Under the pieces are notes generated by a model. It was not told where the DNA came from. It made no database searches and was given only the letters and a program-made list of their open reading frames with translations. Shown piece after piece: positions 9,640-20,808 of a stretch of DNA of 64,000 nt (within the stretch, counting starts at the first letter, position 1; each line of letters begins with the position of its first letter). The stretch spans positions 1 to 64,000 of the forward strand of contig NZ_BCVP01000004.1 of the NCBI RefSeq assembly GCF_001591805.1. The letters run 5' to 3'. The translations under genes and the position numbers were made by a program. The stretch comes from Neobacillus novalis NBRC 102450 (lineage in GTDB: Bacteria; Bacillota; Bacilli; Bacillales; Cytobacillaceae).

Positions 9640-9861
9640 TTGTAGACCTCCCTTTTCTATTATTCTGAAAAATTACTACATTTCCTATTATACATATTTT
9701 TTAGAAATTGTACATTACTTTTTCAAATTTAATTTACAGAAAAGATACAATTCTTACGTTATCATTACATTTTCCTGTGATATAATTTAGACTTATACAG
9801 ATTTTTGGGTATAATATATATATGATAATCCTTAATACATCAATGTTTTGGAGGTTTTTTT

Positions 9862-10218
9862 GTGAAAAATGCTTTCAAGAAAAGATTATTCGTGGCAACG
9901 CTTACACAAGTTGCAATTATAATCCTATCTTTTATCTTTTATCGAAATATTTCGCTAGTTAGCTATATCAATATATCTTTTTACTTTACGGCAGTTTTTC
10001 TTTTATTAGCATTATTAATTTATACCATCCAAAGTGGGTTCTATGATGTTTTCTCTCGATCCTTAAATTATGCCTTTTCAAGAGGGAAGGATAAAAGGAG
10101 ATTCGATGAAGTCCCTGGATTATCTCAACTTATAACGGTTAATCAAAAGCCTTTGTTGTTTTATGGTTTATTCAGTGGATTGCTCATGATGATTGCCCTC
10201 CTTGCATATTATTTTTAA
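9862..10218 (+). CDS. Small membrane protein, DUF3899-like
   Basis: 118 aa with GTG start preceded by TTTTGGAGG. Three hydrophobic helices: about 10-28, 38-58 and 99-118. A basic loop (SRGKDKRRF) follows the second. It resembles the DUF3899 family of Bacillaceae, for which no function is known to me. It lies between divergent oppA and the trpS leader. Confidence 0.7.
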   Translation: MKNAFKKRLFVATLTQVAIIILSFIFYRNISLVSYINISFYFTAVFLLLALLIYTIQSGFYDVFSRSLNYAFSRGKDKRRFDEVPGLSQLITVNQKPLLFYGLFSGLLMMIALLAYYF

Positions 10219-10279
10219 CTGACTTGAAATTAATTAGGTAATTCATATATAATGTGAATAATCCAAATAAAGTTAAAAA

Positions 10280-10552
10280 GCTATGATAAAGAGTAGTACG
10301 TATTCTTAATCGATTCAGAGAGTTTGTGGCTGGTGAAAACAAACACGAAAAAATACGGAATGGACTTTTGAGCTTCTTTCTGAACCTTTTATCAAAAGGA
10401 TTGAAATAGTAGGAGTAGACGTTTCCTTGCGTTAAAAGGATTCCGGAATGTCTAACAAGACAATCATGGAGCTAAAGTGACTCAATTTCGAGTAATTTAG
10501 GGTGGTACCGCGAACCATTCGTCCCTAGCCTTTTTTTGGGGATGAATGGTTT
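10280..10552 (+). promoter_or_regulatory. T-box riboswitch (tRNA-Trp) leader of trpS
   Basis: Classic T-box leader. The T-box core AGGGTGGTACCGCG is at 10499-10512, followed by the terminator arm with accattcgtccc at 10514-10525 pairing with gggatgaatggt. A TGG codon at 10361-10363 lies where the Trp specifier is expected. Upstream stem I features (gagtagtacg, gtggctggtgaaaac) are visible. Uncharged tRNA-Trp should stabilise the antiterminator and permit trpS transcription. The 5' boundary is approximate. Confidence 0.9.
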
Positions 10553-10569
10553 TTTTTATTTTTATTTAG

Positions 10570-11571
<1,002 letters not shown>

Positions 11572-11585
11572 GCTTATTCCAAATA

Positions 11586-11640
11586 AAAAGCCTGTCCACA
11601 AAAGGTATCTTGTACATACCTTTTGGGTTCAGGCTTTTAG
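11586..11640. terminator. Bidirectional terminator (trpS / yjbA)
   Basis: aaaagcctg...caggctttt with inner arms acaaaaggtat/atacctttt; A/T runs flank both sides. The yjbA stop codon overlaps its right edge. Confidence 0.8.
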
Positions 11641-12383
11641 TTTACTTTAGGTCCATGCTCCATTTCCCAAAGCTTTTCAAAAAATGGCTGCCCTTTAATT
11701 AGATTCTCACAGAATGACTCATGCCGGTGCGACCAGCCATATTTGATTTCCTCAAACAACTGTTCTCTCGCATCTTCAAAGTCCATTTCTTGGATTGTTG
11801 AATATTGCTCTGGACACCACTCGGTATACCAATACCGCACTTCTGCTTGATTATTTGATGAGAGCAATTGATCAAGGGCCATAAATAGCAGTTGTTTTAA
11901 TTGCCGTTCCTTCCTTGTTAATCCTCTCATAAGTTCCGGCTCAGGCGACAGAATATGAAAATTTTTCATTTTTGGCTGGTCGTAATAAAGGTACTTTTTA
12001 GCTTCATGCTGACTAATCATTTCATAAACAAGCTGCTCTTGTCTTGGGATTATTCTGCTTTTTCGAATAGGAATGGTATAGCCGATCGTATCAATTGCTA
12101 AAATTCCAATTCCATCTGTTACAACAAAGCAATAGTCAAGCTGGACTCTTTCATGGTTTTTTCTTAAATACGCTTTCTGATAAATATCAGCTAGAAGCTG
12201 CTCCGGTAACTCTGCCAAATCATTCTCAATATAGCTAAATAAAATCGGCTCGATTTTTACCAGCGGTACTTGATCTAACAGCTCCACCCCATCGTCCTTC
12301 CGCCATTCATGAAAGTGACAGACATTATAACCGTTTTCTTCCCCTTCAAACCAATTTACCCAAACATCATGAAGATACAACAT
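11637..12383 (-). CDS. yjbA: Conserved protein YjbA (DUF3603 family)
   Basis: About 248 aa of unknown biochemical function, conserved in Bacillaceae. Begins [20 protein letters not shown] and ends [14 protein letters not shown], near-identical to remembered YjbA. The start at 12383 is chosen because GAGGGG stands 8 nt upstream and the family begins there; an upstream in-frame start (12398) would swallow this site. No membrane segment or catalytic motif recognised. Neighbours appC and trpS are the same as in B. subtilis. Confidence 0.88.
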   Translation of the reverse strand: MLYLHDVWVNWFEGEENGYNVCHFHEWRKDDGVELLDQVPLVKIEPILFSYIENDLAELPEQLLADIYQKAYLRKNHERVQLDYCFVVTDGIGILAIDTIGYTIPIRKSRIIPRQEQLVYEMISQHEAKKYLYYDQPKMKNFHILSPEPELMRGLTRKERQLKQLLFMALDQLLSSNNQAEVRYWYTEWCPEQYSTIQEMDFEDAREQLFEEIKYGWSHRHESFCENLIKGQPFFEKLWEMEHGPKVN

Positions 12384-12506
12384 TATACAACCCCTCACTT
12401 CAAGAAACTGTTTGTCAATCAGTATGGGCAGTGGGAAGTTAAATTATTCCTTAATATATATTTTGCTCCAGTAGTTAATGATGATTTAATATGTATGTTT
12501 TTAGGC

Positions 12507-12543
12507 AAAAAAAAATCTACCATTTTGTCATGGTAGATTTTTA
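12507..12543 (-). terminator. Terminator of the app operon
   Basis: aaaaatctacca/tggtagattttt stem with an 8-nt loop, followed by T on the minus strand; the appC stop lies at its edge. Confidence 0.8.
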
Positions 12544-13452
12544 TCTTCTTGATTTAGGATTAAAGGCATCCTTTAAACCTTCACCGATGAAGTTAATTGA
12601 TAAAATGGTGATAGTGATAAGAATAGCTGGCGGCATCCAAATCCATAGTTTAAATTGCAATACGTCTGGTTCAATCGCCGAATCAAGCATGTTCCCCCAA
12701 CTTGGAATCTCTTGCGGTACACCAAAGCCAAGAAAGCTTAATGCTGATTCAATTACAATCATTGATGCAAAGGTAATCGTAGCTTGGACAATAATTGTCG
12801 ATAAAACATTAGGTAACAGATGTTTGACTATTATTTTTGCTGGTGAACAGCCAATTGAAATGGCAGCGATAATATATTCATTTTCTTTCTCAGCAAGAAT
12901 TTTACTGCGGACAATCCTTGCGATACCACCCCAGCTAAGCAAGCTGATGACACCAATTAAAACCCATAGTCCATTCACTTTCCCAAAAAGGATTGCATTT
13001 AAGACAATTACAAACACTAGAAAAGGGAAGTTCAAGATAAAATCAGTAAATCTCATTAATAAACTATCAACTGTACCACCAAAATACCCAGCAACAGAGC
13101 CAATTAATGTCCCAAGAAAAATAACAAATAGCGTACAGCTCATTCCTATTAATAATGAGATTCGGCCGCCATACAATAATCTTGTAAAGACATCGCGGCC
13201 TGCTTTGTCTGTTCCAAGCCAATGCTTACTCGATGGCTCAAGTGACATTTCGCCAATATTAATTCTTGTAATGTCTGCGGTGGTAATATACGGTGCCAGG
13301 AATGAAATAATCGCAACAAATAATAAAAAAATGAGACTAGTCAAAGCAAGTTTATTCTTTAAGAATTTTTTTCGGGCAATTGCCCATTGTGATGAACTTT
13401 TTTTCGGGGGTGCTGCACTAATATTTGTATCCTTCTGTGTCACAATTTCCAT
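12541..13452 (-). CDS. appC: Oligopeptide ABC transporter permease AppC
   Basis: Permease subunit of the second peptide importer. 303 aa. A soluble head of ~30 residues, one helix, an extracytoplasmic loop with KHWLGTDKAGRDVFTRLLYG near residue 82, then five helices. The EAA loop is AAISIGCSPAKIIVKHLLPN. Last gene of appDFABC. App transports larger peptides than Opp in B. subtilis and can support competence and sporulation. Confidence 0.93.
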   Translation of the reverse strand: MEIVTQKDTNISAAPPKKSSSQWAIARKKFLKNKLALTSLIFLLFVAIISFLAPYITTADITRINIGEMSLEPSSKHWLGTDKAGRDVFTRLLYGGRISLLIGMSCTLFVIFLGTLIGSVAGYFGGTVDSLLMRFTDFILNFPFLVFVIVLNAILFGKVNGLWVLIGVISLLSWGGIARIVRSKILAEKENEYIIAAISIGCSPAKIIVKHLLPNVLSTIIVQATITFASMIVIESALSFLGFGVPQEIPSWGNMLDSAIEPDVLQFKLWIWMPPAILITITILSINFIGEGLKDAFNPKSRR

Positions 13453-13463
13453 CTCTATTCCCC

Positions 13464-14429
13464 CTAATCTAGCCTAATTCTCGGATCTACAACACCATAT
13501 AAAATATCAGCAACAAGGTTGCCAATTAGTGTTAAGAAGGAGAATAACATTGTCAACGTCATTAAAACTGGGTAATCCCTTGTTCCGACAGATTGTAAGA
13601 ATAGTTGTCCTAAACCTGGATAAGTAAATATCGTTTCAGTGATGATGGCACCACTGATAATGGCAACTAGATCAAACCCTAAAAAGGTAATAAGCGGAAT
13701 AATTGAATTCCTTAAAATATGAACATTGTAGATCTTTTTCTCTGCTGTCCCTTTTGCACGGGCTGTGCGGACAAAATCTTTCCGGCTATTTTCAATAATA
13801 TCATTTCGTAAAAATTGCGTGTAACTTGCCGTACTTAGTAATCCTAAGACGACGGCTGGTAAAAATACATGGTGAAGGCGGCTTAACCAATATTCAAGTG
13901 TGCCCTCTGTCATGCCGATATCAATTGAACCATTGGACGGGAACCATCCGAGCGTAAATGAAAAAAGGAAGATGGCAAATACCCCAGCGATAAATGAGGG
14001 GATTGATAAACCTAAATAATTTAAACCTCCGATTAGGTTATCTGCAACTGTATATGGTTTTCGGCCAGAATACAATCCCATAAAGAAGGCAAGGATATAG
14101 GTAATTAATAAAGAAGAAAAGCCTAGTAATAATGTATTTGGCAGTTTTTCACTAATTACATCTGATACTTTTATTTTATATCGTGCTGATTTGCCAAAAT
14201 CACCTTCAACGAAATTGCCAATCCAGCGGAAATACTGTTGTGGTAATGGGTCGTTATAGCCTAATTTTTCACGCATTTCAGCGATATATTGTGGGTTTGT
14301 TTTTGTTGGGTCGATTTCTCCTGAAAAAGAATCCCCCGGCATTAGCTTGGCCAAGGTAAAGACTACAATGGAGATTAGAAATAACATCGGAATCATGCCC
14401 AAAATTCTTCGAAATGCATACTTCAGCAT
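13464..14429 (-). CDS. appB: Oligopeptide ABC transporter permease AppB
   Basis: About 321 aa, six predicted helices. The EAA loop is ARAKGTAEKKIYNVHILRN near residue 220. I place the start at the ATG at 14429 (MLKYAFRRILG) because GGAG lies 7 nt before it; the ATG at 14435 is only 2 nt from the same site. An 11-bp gap separates it from appC. Confidence 0.92.
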   Translation of the reverse strand: MLKYAFRRILGMIPMLFLISIVVFTLAKLMPGDSFSGEIDPTKTNPQYIAEMREKLGYNDPLPQQYFRWIGNFVEGDFGKSARYKIKVSDVISEKLPNTLLLGFSSLLITYILAFFMGLYSGRKPYTVADNLIGGLNYLGLSIPSFIAGVFAIFLFSFTLGWFPSNGSIDIGMTEGTLEYWLSRLHHVFLPAVVLGLLSTASYTQFLRNDIIENSRKDFVRTARAKGTAEKKIYNVHILRNSIIPLITFLGFDLVAIISGAIITETIFTYPGLGQLFLQSVGTRDYPVLMTLTMLFSFLTLIGNLVADILYGVVDPRIRLD

Positions 14430-14487
14430 GTGCATTCTCCTTGTCTATAAACTTATGTTTCACAGCGGTGTATGTAACCCAAGCTGT

Positions 14488-14540
14488 CCAATTGGGAGAA
14501 GCAGTGAAAGAATACCTCCTTCAAGCTCACCCAATTGAAC
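14488..14540 (-). other. Intercistronic hairpin between appA and appB
   Basis: ccaattgggag (14488-14498) can pair with ctcacccaattg (14526-14537) across a ~27-nt loop. No T-run follows, so it is more likely an mRNA processing or stabilising structure than a terminator. It parallels the terminator hairpin between oppA and oppB. Confidence 0.4.
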
Positions 14541-14609
14541 TTCCATGAGTTTTGAATAAAATCATATTAAGCATTTAACACAAGTCTATTACATATTAGT
14601 CTGCTTCGG

Positions 14610-16337
14610 TTATTTTTTAATCCACCATTCATTTGGACGGTTCATACCAGCTACTGAGAATTTAACATCTTGAACACGTTTGCTGACTGCCATTGTTTCT
14701 TCAAGCTCAGCAATCGGTAGAGCAGGAAGTTCTTTCATGAATAGTTTTTGCCAGTCTACATAAAGGCCTTTACGTTTATCAGCATCTGTTCCAACAACGC
14801 TCATATCAATTGCTTGATCAAGCAATTTGTCACTGTCAGCATTTACCCAGCGAGGATAGTTCCAAACTGCTTTAGAGCTCCAAAGTGGAGTTGGATCTGG
14901 ATCAGTACCAGTTGACCAGCCGCCAAAGAATACTTCCATTGACTTATCTGCTTTTTCAAGCATGTCATAGTAAAGGTTTGCATCAGTCATAGTAAGCTTT
15001 GATTTTAAGCCAACTTCTTCCCAATATTGAGTCAACGCTTTTGCACGAGATTCAAATGTTGGGTTTTGTGTTGCGTAGTGCGCGAAGTTTACAACAAATT
15101 TCTTGCCATTCGGATCTTCACGGAAGCCATCGCCGTCAACATCTTTATAACCAGCTTCGTCTAACAATTGTTTCGCTTTTTCTGGATTGTACTCGAATTG
15201 CTCAAGATCATTATTGTCAGCAGCAATCCAGTGATTTGTTGGTACAGGACGGTTAACTGGTTTACCTACACCGAAGAAGAACGCTTTAACCCACTCTTCA
15301 CGGTTAATTGCATAGTACATTGCTTCACGTAATTTAATGTTTTGATATTTTTGTTCATTCATTACGTTTTTACTGCCATCCCATGTACCAAGTCTGAAGC
15401 CAACATAGTAGTAGCTTAGACCAGGGTATGTTACTGCATCTACATTATCAAGCTTTTTTACCTCATCAATAATACTTGGGTGGAAAGAAGTCATATCAAG
15501 TGTACCGTTTTTAAGTTCACCAACAGATAATGAAGGATCGATAACTTTTAAGACAACTTTATCCATATGTGGCTTTCCGCCGAAATAATCATCGAAACGT
15601 TCCATTTCAACAGATTCTCCTGGAACAATTTTTGCCACTTTAAATGGTCCTAATCCTACAGGCTTAGTACGAACTTGTTCAGAAGACATCATGTCTTTAA
15701 CAGCCAAACCTTTAAATTCAGAACGGTTCATTGGATATGTCCAAAGATTTTCCAAGTTGTTTACACGTGCTTTATCAAATGTAATTTGGATGTTGTAATC
15801 ATCTACTACTTTAATACCCGAGATTTCTTGTGCTTTTCCATCATGATAATCTTGAGCACCGACAATATTTACAACGTTTTCAAAACGCGGACCTTCATAG
15901 TCCTTGTCAGCAACAACTTTTAATGCAAATTCCCAGTCTTTAACAGATAACTCATCGCCATTGTGCCATTTTACACCTTTTTTAATTTCGAAATCATAAA
16001 CCTTATTATCTTCAGTTTTCCATGATGCAATATGAGGCTGTGCTTGTAATTTGTCATCAAATTTAATTAAGTTTTCATCAAAGAAGTCCATTACTTCTGC
16101 ATCAGTAGCTGTTCCATAAAATGAAAAGTTAAATTTACCTTCTGGAGCAGAGTCCAAAGCATACACTAATGTACCGCCATCCTGTGGTTTATCAGCTGTT
16201 TCACCACTAGCTGGTTTATCTTTCTCTTTTTCTTTGTCCTTCGTACCTGCTTTTTCACCGCCGCCGCTGCATGCTGCCAAAAATGCTGACAGGACAAGCA
16301 TTAATGCAGCAAGCATTAACATACTTCTCTTTTTCAT
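14610..16337 (-). CDS. appA: Oligopeptide-binding lipoprotein AppA
   Basis: Solute-binding lipoprotein (SBP family 5) of the App importer. 575 aa. Signal peptide with lipobox FLAACS (Cys near 23), then a Lys/Glu-rich linker of ~30 residues. Family motifs are present: VKWHNGDELSVKDWEFALK near residue 125 and LREAMYYAINREEW near 330. Separate from appF by 77 bp containing an AAAAGYGRAAGCG repeat copy. It is the third gene of appDFABC. Confidence 0.93.
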   Translation of the reverse strand: MKKRSMLMLAALMLVLSAFLAACSGGGEKAGTKDKEKEKDKPASGETADKPQDGGTLVYALDSAPEGKFNFSFYGTATDAEVMDFFDENLIKFDDKLQAQPHIASWKTEDNKVYDFEIKKGVKWHNGDELSVKDWEFALKVVADKDYEGPRFENVVNIVGAQDYHDGKAQEISGIKVVDDYNIQITFDKARVNNLENLWTYPMNRSEFKGLAVKDMMSSEQVRTKPVGLGPFKVAKIVPGESVEMERFDDYFGGKPHMDKVVLKVIDPSLSVGELKNGTLDMTSFHPSIIDEVKKLDNVDAVTYPGLSYYYVGFRLGTWDGSKNVMNEQKYQNIKLREAMYYAINREEWVKAFFFGVGKPVNRPVPTNHWIAADNNDLEQFEYNPEKAKQLLDEAGYKDVDGDGFREDPNGKKFVVNFAHYATQNPTFESRAKALTQYWEEVGLKSKLTMTDANLYYDMLEKADKSMEVFFGGWSTGTDPDPTPLWSSKAVWNYPRWVNADSDKLLDQAIDMSVVGTDADKRKGLYVDWQKLFMKELPALPIAELEETMAVSKRVQDVKFSVAGMNRPNEWWIKK

Positions 16338-16382
16338 TTGTTTCCCCCCTAAAAATTTTGTTTGGGTAAAATTTGATTACTG

Positions 16383-16414
16383 ACTAGCGGAAGCGACTAT
16401 ACGCTTTCACTTTT
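16383..16414. repeat. Short repeat copy after the appF stop codon
   Basis: Read on the minus strand it runs AAAAGTGAAAGCG...GTCGCTTCCGCTAGT directly after the TAG of appF. The ends can pair (gcggaagcgac with gctttcac-type arm, imperfect). It resembles the stop-adjacent repeats at 1-90 and 43548-43640. Confidence 0.45.
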
Positions 16415-17425
16415 CTAATAAAGGTGGCAAGCTACTCGATGAGATGGCTTCACCTCCTTTAATACAGGTTTTGTCTTCGAACATTCTTCCATTGCCATTG
16501 GACAGCGTGGATGGAATGGGCATCCAGATGGCGGATTGATTGGGCTCGGCACATCACCTTTTAAAATGATTCTTTCCTTCTTAATCCTTGGGTCTGGAGA
16601 TGGAATCGCCGAAATTAATGCCTGTGTATATGGGTGGAGAGGTTCGGCATAAAGGAGGTCTTTATCCGCAACCTCTACCATGTTACCTAAGTACATAACA
16701 CCTATACGATCACTCATATGTTTAACAACGCTTAAGTCATGTGCGATAAATAGAAAGGTTAAATCAAATTCCTTTTGTAAATCTTTCAATAGGTTTAAAA
16801 CCTGCGATTGAACCGAAACATCGAGTGCCGAAACCGGTTCATCGGCAATGATTAATTTCGGACGTAACGCCAGAGACCTTGCTATCCCGATTCTTTGACG
16901 CTGACCGCCGGAAAATTCATGTGCATATTTGTAATAAGCGTCTGGCGGCAACCCAACTTTATCTAATAAATCCATGACTTCTTTCTTTAGTTCAGCCTTG
17001 CTTTTCCTAGTAAAGTTGTAAATCGGCTCGGCGATAATATCTCCTACCATTTGCATCGGGTTCAAGGAAGCGTATGGATCCTGGAAGACCATTTGCATAT
17101 CTTTACGAATATCCCTCAGTGATTTACCAGAAACTTTGGTAATATCTTTACCATCAAAGATAATCTTTCCATCAGTTGGTCTTAATAACCGTAAAATCGT
17201 TCGGCCGGCAGTTGACTTACCGCAGCCAGATTCGCCTACTAATCCAAGCGTTTCCCCTTTCTTTATTTCAAAAGAGATGTTATCAACCGCCTTTACATTG
17301 CCAACGGTGCGTTTGAAAAATCCCCCTTTGACAGGGTAATAGGTTTTAAGATTTTTGATTTCTAATAGATTATCAGTTTCCCGGGAGGTTTTTTCCTTCC
17401 CTTTATGTACAGAAATTGCACTCAT
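16415..17425 (-). CDS. appF: Oligopeptide ABC transporter ATP-binding protein AppF
   Basis: 336 aa ATPase. Walker [10 protein letters not shown] near residue 63, signature SGGQRQRIGIARSL near 173, Walker B LIIADEP and switch IAHDLS. Unlike OppF of this window it keeps the C-terminal cysteine cluster (GCPFHPRCPMAMEEC) characteristic of OppF/DppF proteins. Its start overlaps the appD stop by one base, indicating coupling. Confidence 0.94.
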   Translation of the reverse strand: MSAISVHKGKEKTSRETDNLLEIKNLKTYYPVKGGFFKRTVGNVKAVDNISFEIKKGETLGLVGESGCGKSTAGRTILRLLRPTDGKIIFDGKDITKVSGKSLRDIRKDMQMVFQDPYASLNPMQMVGDIIAEPIYNFTRKSKAELKKEVMDLLDKVGLPPDAYYKYAHEFSGGQRQRIGIARSLALRPKLIIADEPVSALDVSVQSQVLNLLKDLQKEFDLTFLFIAHDLSVVKHMSDRIGVMYLGNMVEVADKDLLYAEPLHPYTQALISAIPSPDPRIKKERIILKGDVPSPINPPSGCPFHPRCPMAMEECSKTKPVLKEVKPSHRVACHLY

Positions 17426-18447
17426 TATTTCACCCCTTCTCTTGGTATACTAGTTTCATAGAGCAAACAGGCAACTTCATGGTCCTGTTCGATATCTCCT
17501 AGTACAGGGGTTACTGTAAAGCATTTGGGCATTGCCTTTGGACAACGGTGGGCAAATCGGCATCCGACTTTTGGCATATTCGTAAGCGACGGAACAATCC
17601 CCTGAATCGAGCTTAATCGTTCTTCCTGTTCATCCATTTTTGGGATAGCTCCCAAGAGTAACGTGGTATATGGATGTTTCGGGTTATGGAAAAGAGTATC
17701 GACATCAGCACGTTCGACAATCCTACCCGCATACATCACGATGACTTCGTCACACATTTCAGCTACTACCCCTAAATCATGAGTAATTAGGATGACGGAC
17801 ATATCATTTACGGCTTGAATCTCTTTTAATAGCTCGAGAATTTGTGCCTGAACCGTTACATCAAGAGCTGTTGTCGGCTCGTCAGCGATTAATAATTTTG
17901 GCTGGCAAGCAATCGCAATCGCAATCATTACCCGCTGTCTCATTCCGCCAGATAATTGATGCGGATACTCATCGACAAGTTTTTCCGGCCGGGAAATTCC
18001 AACACTTTTTAAAAGTGCAATGGCTTTCTGCCGTGCCTCCTGTTTTGAGATCTTCATATGATTAAAAAGTACTTCCTGCAATTGATAGCCAATGGTGAAT
18101 ACTGGATTTAAAGAGGTCATTGGCTCTTGGAATATCATCGAAACATCTTTCCCGCGGATTTTATTGATTTGCGATTCGGACATTTTTTCAAGATTTTTGC
18201 CATCAAAAATGATTTCACCGGACTTTACCTTGCCAATTCCCTTTGGCAGCAGCTTCATAATCGATAAACTCATAACAGATTTACCGCAGCCAGACTCACC
18301 AACGATTCCGACAATTTGCCGCGGCTTAACTTGAAACGAAACATTATCTACTGCATTATAATCAGTTCCTTCAATATCAAAGGCAGTCTCTAAATTTTTC
18401 ACCTCGAGCAATGGTGCCTCATTACGCAGCATTTTTTTCGTGCTCAT
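17425..18447 (-). CDS. appD: Oligopeptide ABC transporter ATP-binding protein AppD
   Basis: 340 aa, first gene of appDFABC. Walker [10 protein letters not shown], signature [14 protein letters not shown] near residue 160, Walker B LLIADEP, switch ITHDLG. C-terminal cysteine cluster [15 protein letters not shown] near 300-316. RBS AAGAAGGTG precedes ATG. About 170 AT-rich bp separate it from yjaZ; the operon promoter should lie there. Confidence 0.94.
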   Translation of the reverse strand: MSTKKMLRNEAPLLEVKNLETAFDIEGTDYNAVDNVSFQVKPRQIVGIVGESGCGKSVMSLSIMKLLPKGIGKVKSGEIIFDGKNLEKMSESQINKIRGKDVSMIFQEPMTSLNPVFTIGYQLQEVLFNHMKISKQEARQKAIALLKSVGISRPEKLVDEYPHQLSGGMRQRVMIAIAIACQPKLLIADEPTTALDVTVQAQILELLKEIQAVNDMSVILITHDLGVVAEMCDEVIVMYAGRIVERADVDTLFHNPKHPYTTLLLGAIPKMDEQEERLSSIQGIVPSLTNMPKVGCRFAHRCPKAMPKCFTVTPVLGDIEQDHEVACLLYETSIPREGVK

Positions 18448-18571
18448 AATACACCTTCTTACTTTTTTGAATTATTCTGTTTATTTGTTATATTTAAATA
18501 GAATTCTATTACAGAATTGTTACAATTGCAAGACTTTTTTATAGTATTGTTAACTTTCGTACTATTAGAAA

Positions 18572-18600
18572 TAAAAAAAGCCCGATATAATAGGCTTTTC
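18572..18600 (-). terminator. Terminator of yjaZ
   Basis: aaaagcccgatataataggctttt; the minus strand has a T-run after the stem. Slightly short stem. Confidence 0.65.
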
Positions 18601-18619
18601 ATGGTTGAATTCATTTCGA

Positions 18620-19387
18620 TTATAGGTATTTATCCGCTGGAATTTTAAAAGATAGTTTTGTAGAATAATTATGCTTTTCATAAAATTTTCCAATAATATT
18701 ATACCCAACAGCATAGCCAAGTAATTTTGGTACCCTTCCGCCTCCATATAAAAGTTCGTCATGTGCTCTTTCATTTTTTTTCTTGCCTAACTGTTTTTTT
18801 AAATACTGGTCCCAAAATCTTGAAATCTCCTTTTCTGAATACATATTGCACCAGCTAGCTAAATATTCCTGCCCGCAGTTTTTTAATACGGCATATTCGG
18901 CCAGCCCTTCAATGACGATAGAGTCGAGCAGGGTGTAGTCTTGCATTTTTTTATTGAGCATCCTGAGCCTGCAGACATGGTGGTATTCGTGAACCAAAAG
19001 GGCTTCAATTTCTTTTGGGTCTTCATATTGCGAAAGAAAGAGAAACATTTTATCTGGGAATGATACTCCTGCTTTACTTTTTTCTTCTCTAATAAATAAC
19101 CCTCTATTCTGCGCTAACGGAAACAAAAATACCGGTATGTCTGGACCATTCCATTTTTTTTTATATTTTTGAAAAAACTGCCCCACCTTATCCCATGCTT
19201 TATGTTTCACCATCCAATTAAAATTGTTCAACGCGGACCGTGATGGCCGGTACATTCCAAAACTCACTAATTGGTCATATATTACGTTCGCTGTTTGGTC
19301 TTTAAAATATGGCTGCAGCTTTTTGCATACTTTCACAGGAAGGGCAAATTCCTCCTGCAGCCATTGATCCGTTCGAATGATTCCCAT
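18620..19387 (-). CDS. yjaZ: DUF2268 zinc-metalloprotease-like protein YjaZ
   Basis: 255 aa, soluble. Contains HEYHH near residue 130, an HExxH zinc-binding signature, followed by a downstream glutamate in IVEGLAEYAV that could be the third ligand. Both are typical of DUF2268 'predicted Zn-dependent protease' proteins. The substrate is unknown. It lies between app and fabF as in B. subtilis, in its own transcription unit ending at a hairpin. Confidence 0.82.
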   Translation of the reverse strand: MGIIRTDQWLQEEFALPVKVCKKLQPYFKDQTANVIYDQLVSFGMYRPSRSALNNFNWMVKHKAWDKVGQFFQKYKKKWNGPDIPVFLFPLAQNRGLFIREEKSKAGVSFPDKMFLFLSQYEDPKEIEALLVHEYHHVCRLRMLNKKMQDYTLLDSIVIEGLAEYAVLKNCGQEYLASWCNMYSEKEISRFWDQYLKKQLGKKKNERAHDELLYGGGRVPKLLGYAVGYNIIGKFYEKHNYSTKLSFKIPADKYL

Positions 19388-19479
19388 TACTTCACCCCAT
19401 TTACCGCAAGTTCTCCCTCTTGAACATTTTATGAATGTTATCTGAAGAGGTTCATTGGTTACTAGGAATTAGTAATATA

Positions 19480-19515
19480 AAAAGCCCGGCCAGAAATCTC
19501 TCTGGCCGAGCCTAA
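19480..19515 (-). terminator. Terminator of fabHA-fabF
   Basis: gcccggccaga/tctggccgagc strong GC stem with T-run on the minus strand, just after the fabF stop. Confidence 0.8.
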
Positions 19516-19518
19516 TTT

Positions 19519-20757
19519 TTATTCGTATTTTTTAAAGACAATTGTGGCGTTATGGCCGCCAAAGCCTAGTGAATTGCTCATAGCTGCCTTAATTTCTTTT
19601 GGACGTGCTGTATTTACGACGTAATCCAGGTCACAATCCGGGTCTGGTGTTTCATAATTAATGGTTGGCGGGAGCATACTGTCTCTCATTGCCAGCACCG
19701 TAAAGATGGCTTCAATCCCGCCAGCTGCGCCGAGAAGATGACCGGTCATTGATTTTGTTGAACTCATCGCCAGTTTGTAGGCATGGTCGCCAAATACTTC
19801 TTTCACGGCAAGCGTTTCGAATTTATCGTTATATTCGGTGCTTGTACCATGGGCATTTACATAATCAATATCCTCAGGCTTCAACCCGCCATCATTAATC
19901 GCCATTTTCATTGCCCTGGCACCGCCTTCACCGCCAGGCGCCGGTGCGGTGATATGGTAAGCATCTCCTGTTGCCCCGTAGCCAACAATTTCGGCATATA
20001 TTTTTGCACCACGTGCTAAGGCATGGTCTAATTCTTCCAAAACAACAATCCCTGCACCTTCTCCTATAACAAAGCCATCCCTATTTTTATCAAATGGTCT
20101 GCTTGCTGTTTGCGGGTCTGGATTTGTAGAAAGGGCGGTATTGGCACAAAAACCGGCAACAGACATCTTTGTAATAGGAGCTTCAGCACCACCCGATACC
20201 ATAGCATCGGCATCGCCGCGCTGAATTACTTTAAAGGCATCGCCAATCGAATTCGTTCCCGTTGCACAGGCTGTAACGGTACAAGAATTGAAGCCCCTAG
20301 CCCCTAGTGTAATTGAAACTTGACCTGTGGCCATATCCGGAATTAACATTGGGACAAAGAATGGGCTGACACGTTTGTACCCTCTTTTTTGAAAAATTTC
20401 ATATTGTTGTTCAAAGGTTTCCATCCCGCCGATTCCAGAACCAATCCAGACACCGACACGATGAGAGTTTTCTTCATTAATCGTTAAATCAGCATCTTTA
20501 ACTGCCATTATTGCGGATGCTACAGCAAACTGGGTAAAACGGTCCATTTTTCTGGCATCTTTTCTATCCATAAACGTTTCCGGATTAAAGTCTGTTACTT
20601 CCGCTGCTACCTTTGCCGGATACTCATCGGCATTGACTCTTGTCAGCGGCCCCACACCTGATTTTCCTTCTAATATACCTTTCCAAGTTGTATCAGCATC
20701 GAGTCCCAGCGGTGTTACCGCCCCGATGCCAGTTACAACAACCCTTCGCTTTTCCAT
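19519..20757 (-). CDS. fabF: 3-oxoacyl-[acyl-carrier-protein] synthase II
   Basis: Elongating condensing enzyme of type II fatty acid synthesis in the cytoplasm. 412 aa. Catalytic Cys in [11 protein letters not shown] near residue 164, His in HGTSTEYND near 303 and His in GHLLGAAGG near 340. N-terminal signature [13 protein letters not shown]. Preceded by AGGAG. Forms an operon with fabHA (51-bp gap) and should share FapR control through the upstream operator. Confidence 0.97.
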   Translation of the reverse strand: MEKRRVVVTGIGAVTPLGLDADTTWKGILEGKSGVGPLTRVNADEYPAKVAAEVTDFNPETFMDRKDARKMDRFTQFAVASAIMAVKDADLTINEENSHRVGVWIGSGIGGMETFEQQYEIFQKRGYKRVSPFFVPMLIPDMATGQVSITLGARGFNSCTVTACATGTNSIGDAFKVIQRGDADAMVSGGAEAPITKMSVAGFCANTALSTNPDPQTASRPFDKNRDGFVIGEGAGIVVLEELDHALARGAKIYAEIVGYGATGDAYHITAPAPGGEGGARAMKMAINDGGLKPEDIDYVNAHGTSTEYNDKFETLAVKEVFGDHAYKLAMSSTKSMTGHLLGAAGGIEAIFTVLAMRDSMLPPTINYETPDPDCDLDYVVNTARPKEIKAAMSNSLGFGGHNATIVFKKYE

Positions 20758-20808
20758 TTGTACATCTCCTTTTCTCTATAACTTACCCTATTTTAATAAT
20801 ATCAGAAA

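Noticed and set aside
12491..13477. Long plus-strand open frame (328 codons) across appC
   Set aside because: Lies wholly antisense to appC, which has clear permease motifs; no ribosome-binding site and a protein composition typical of a shadow frame.
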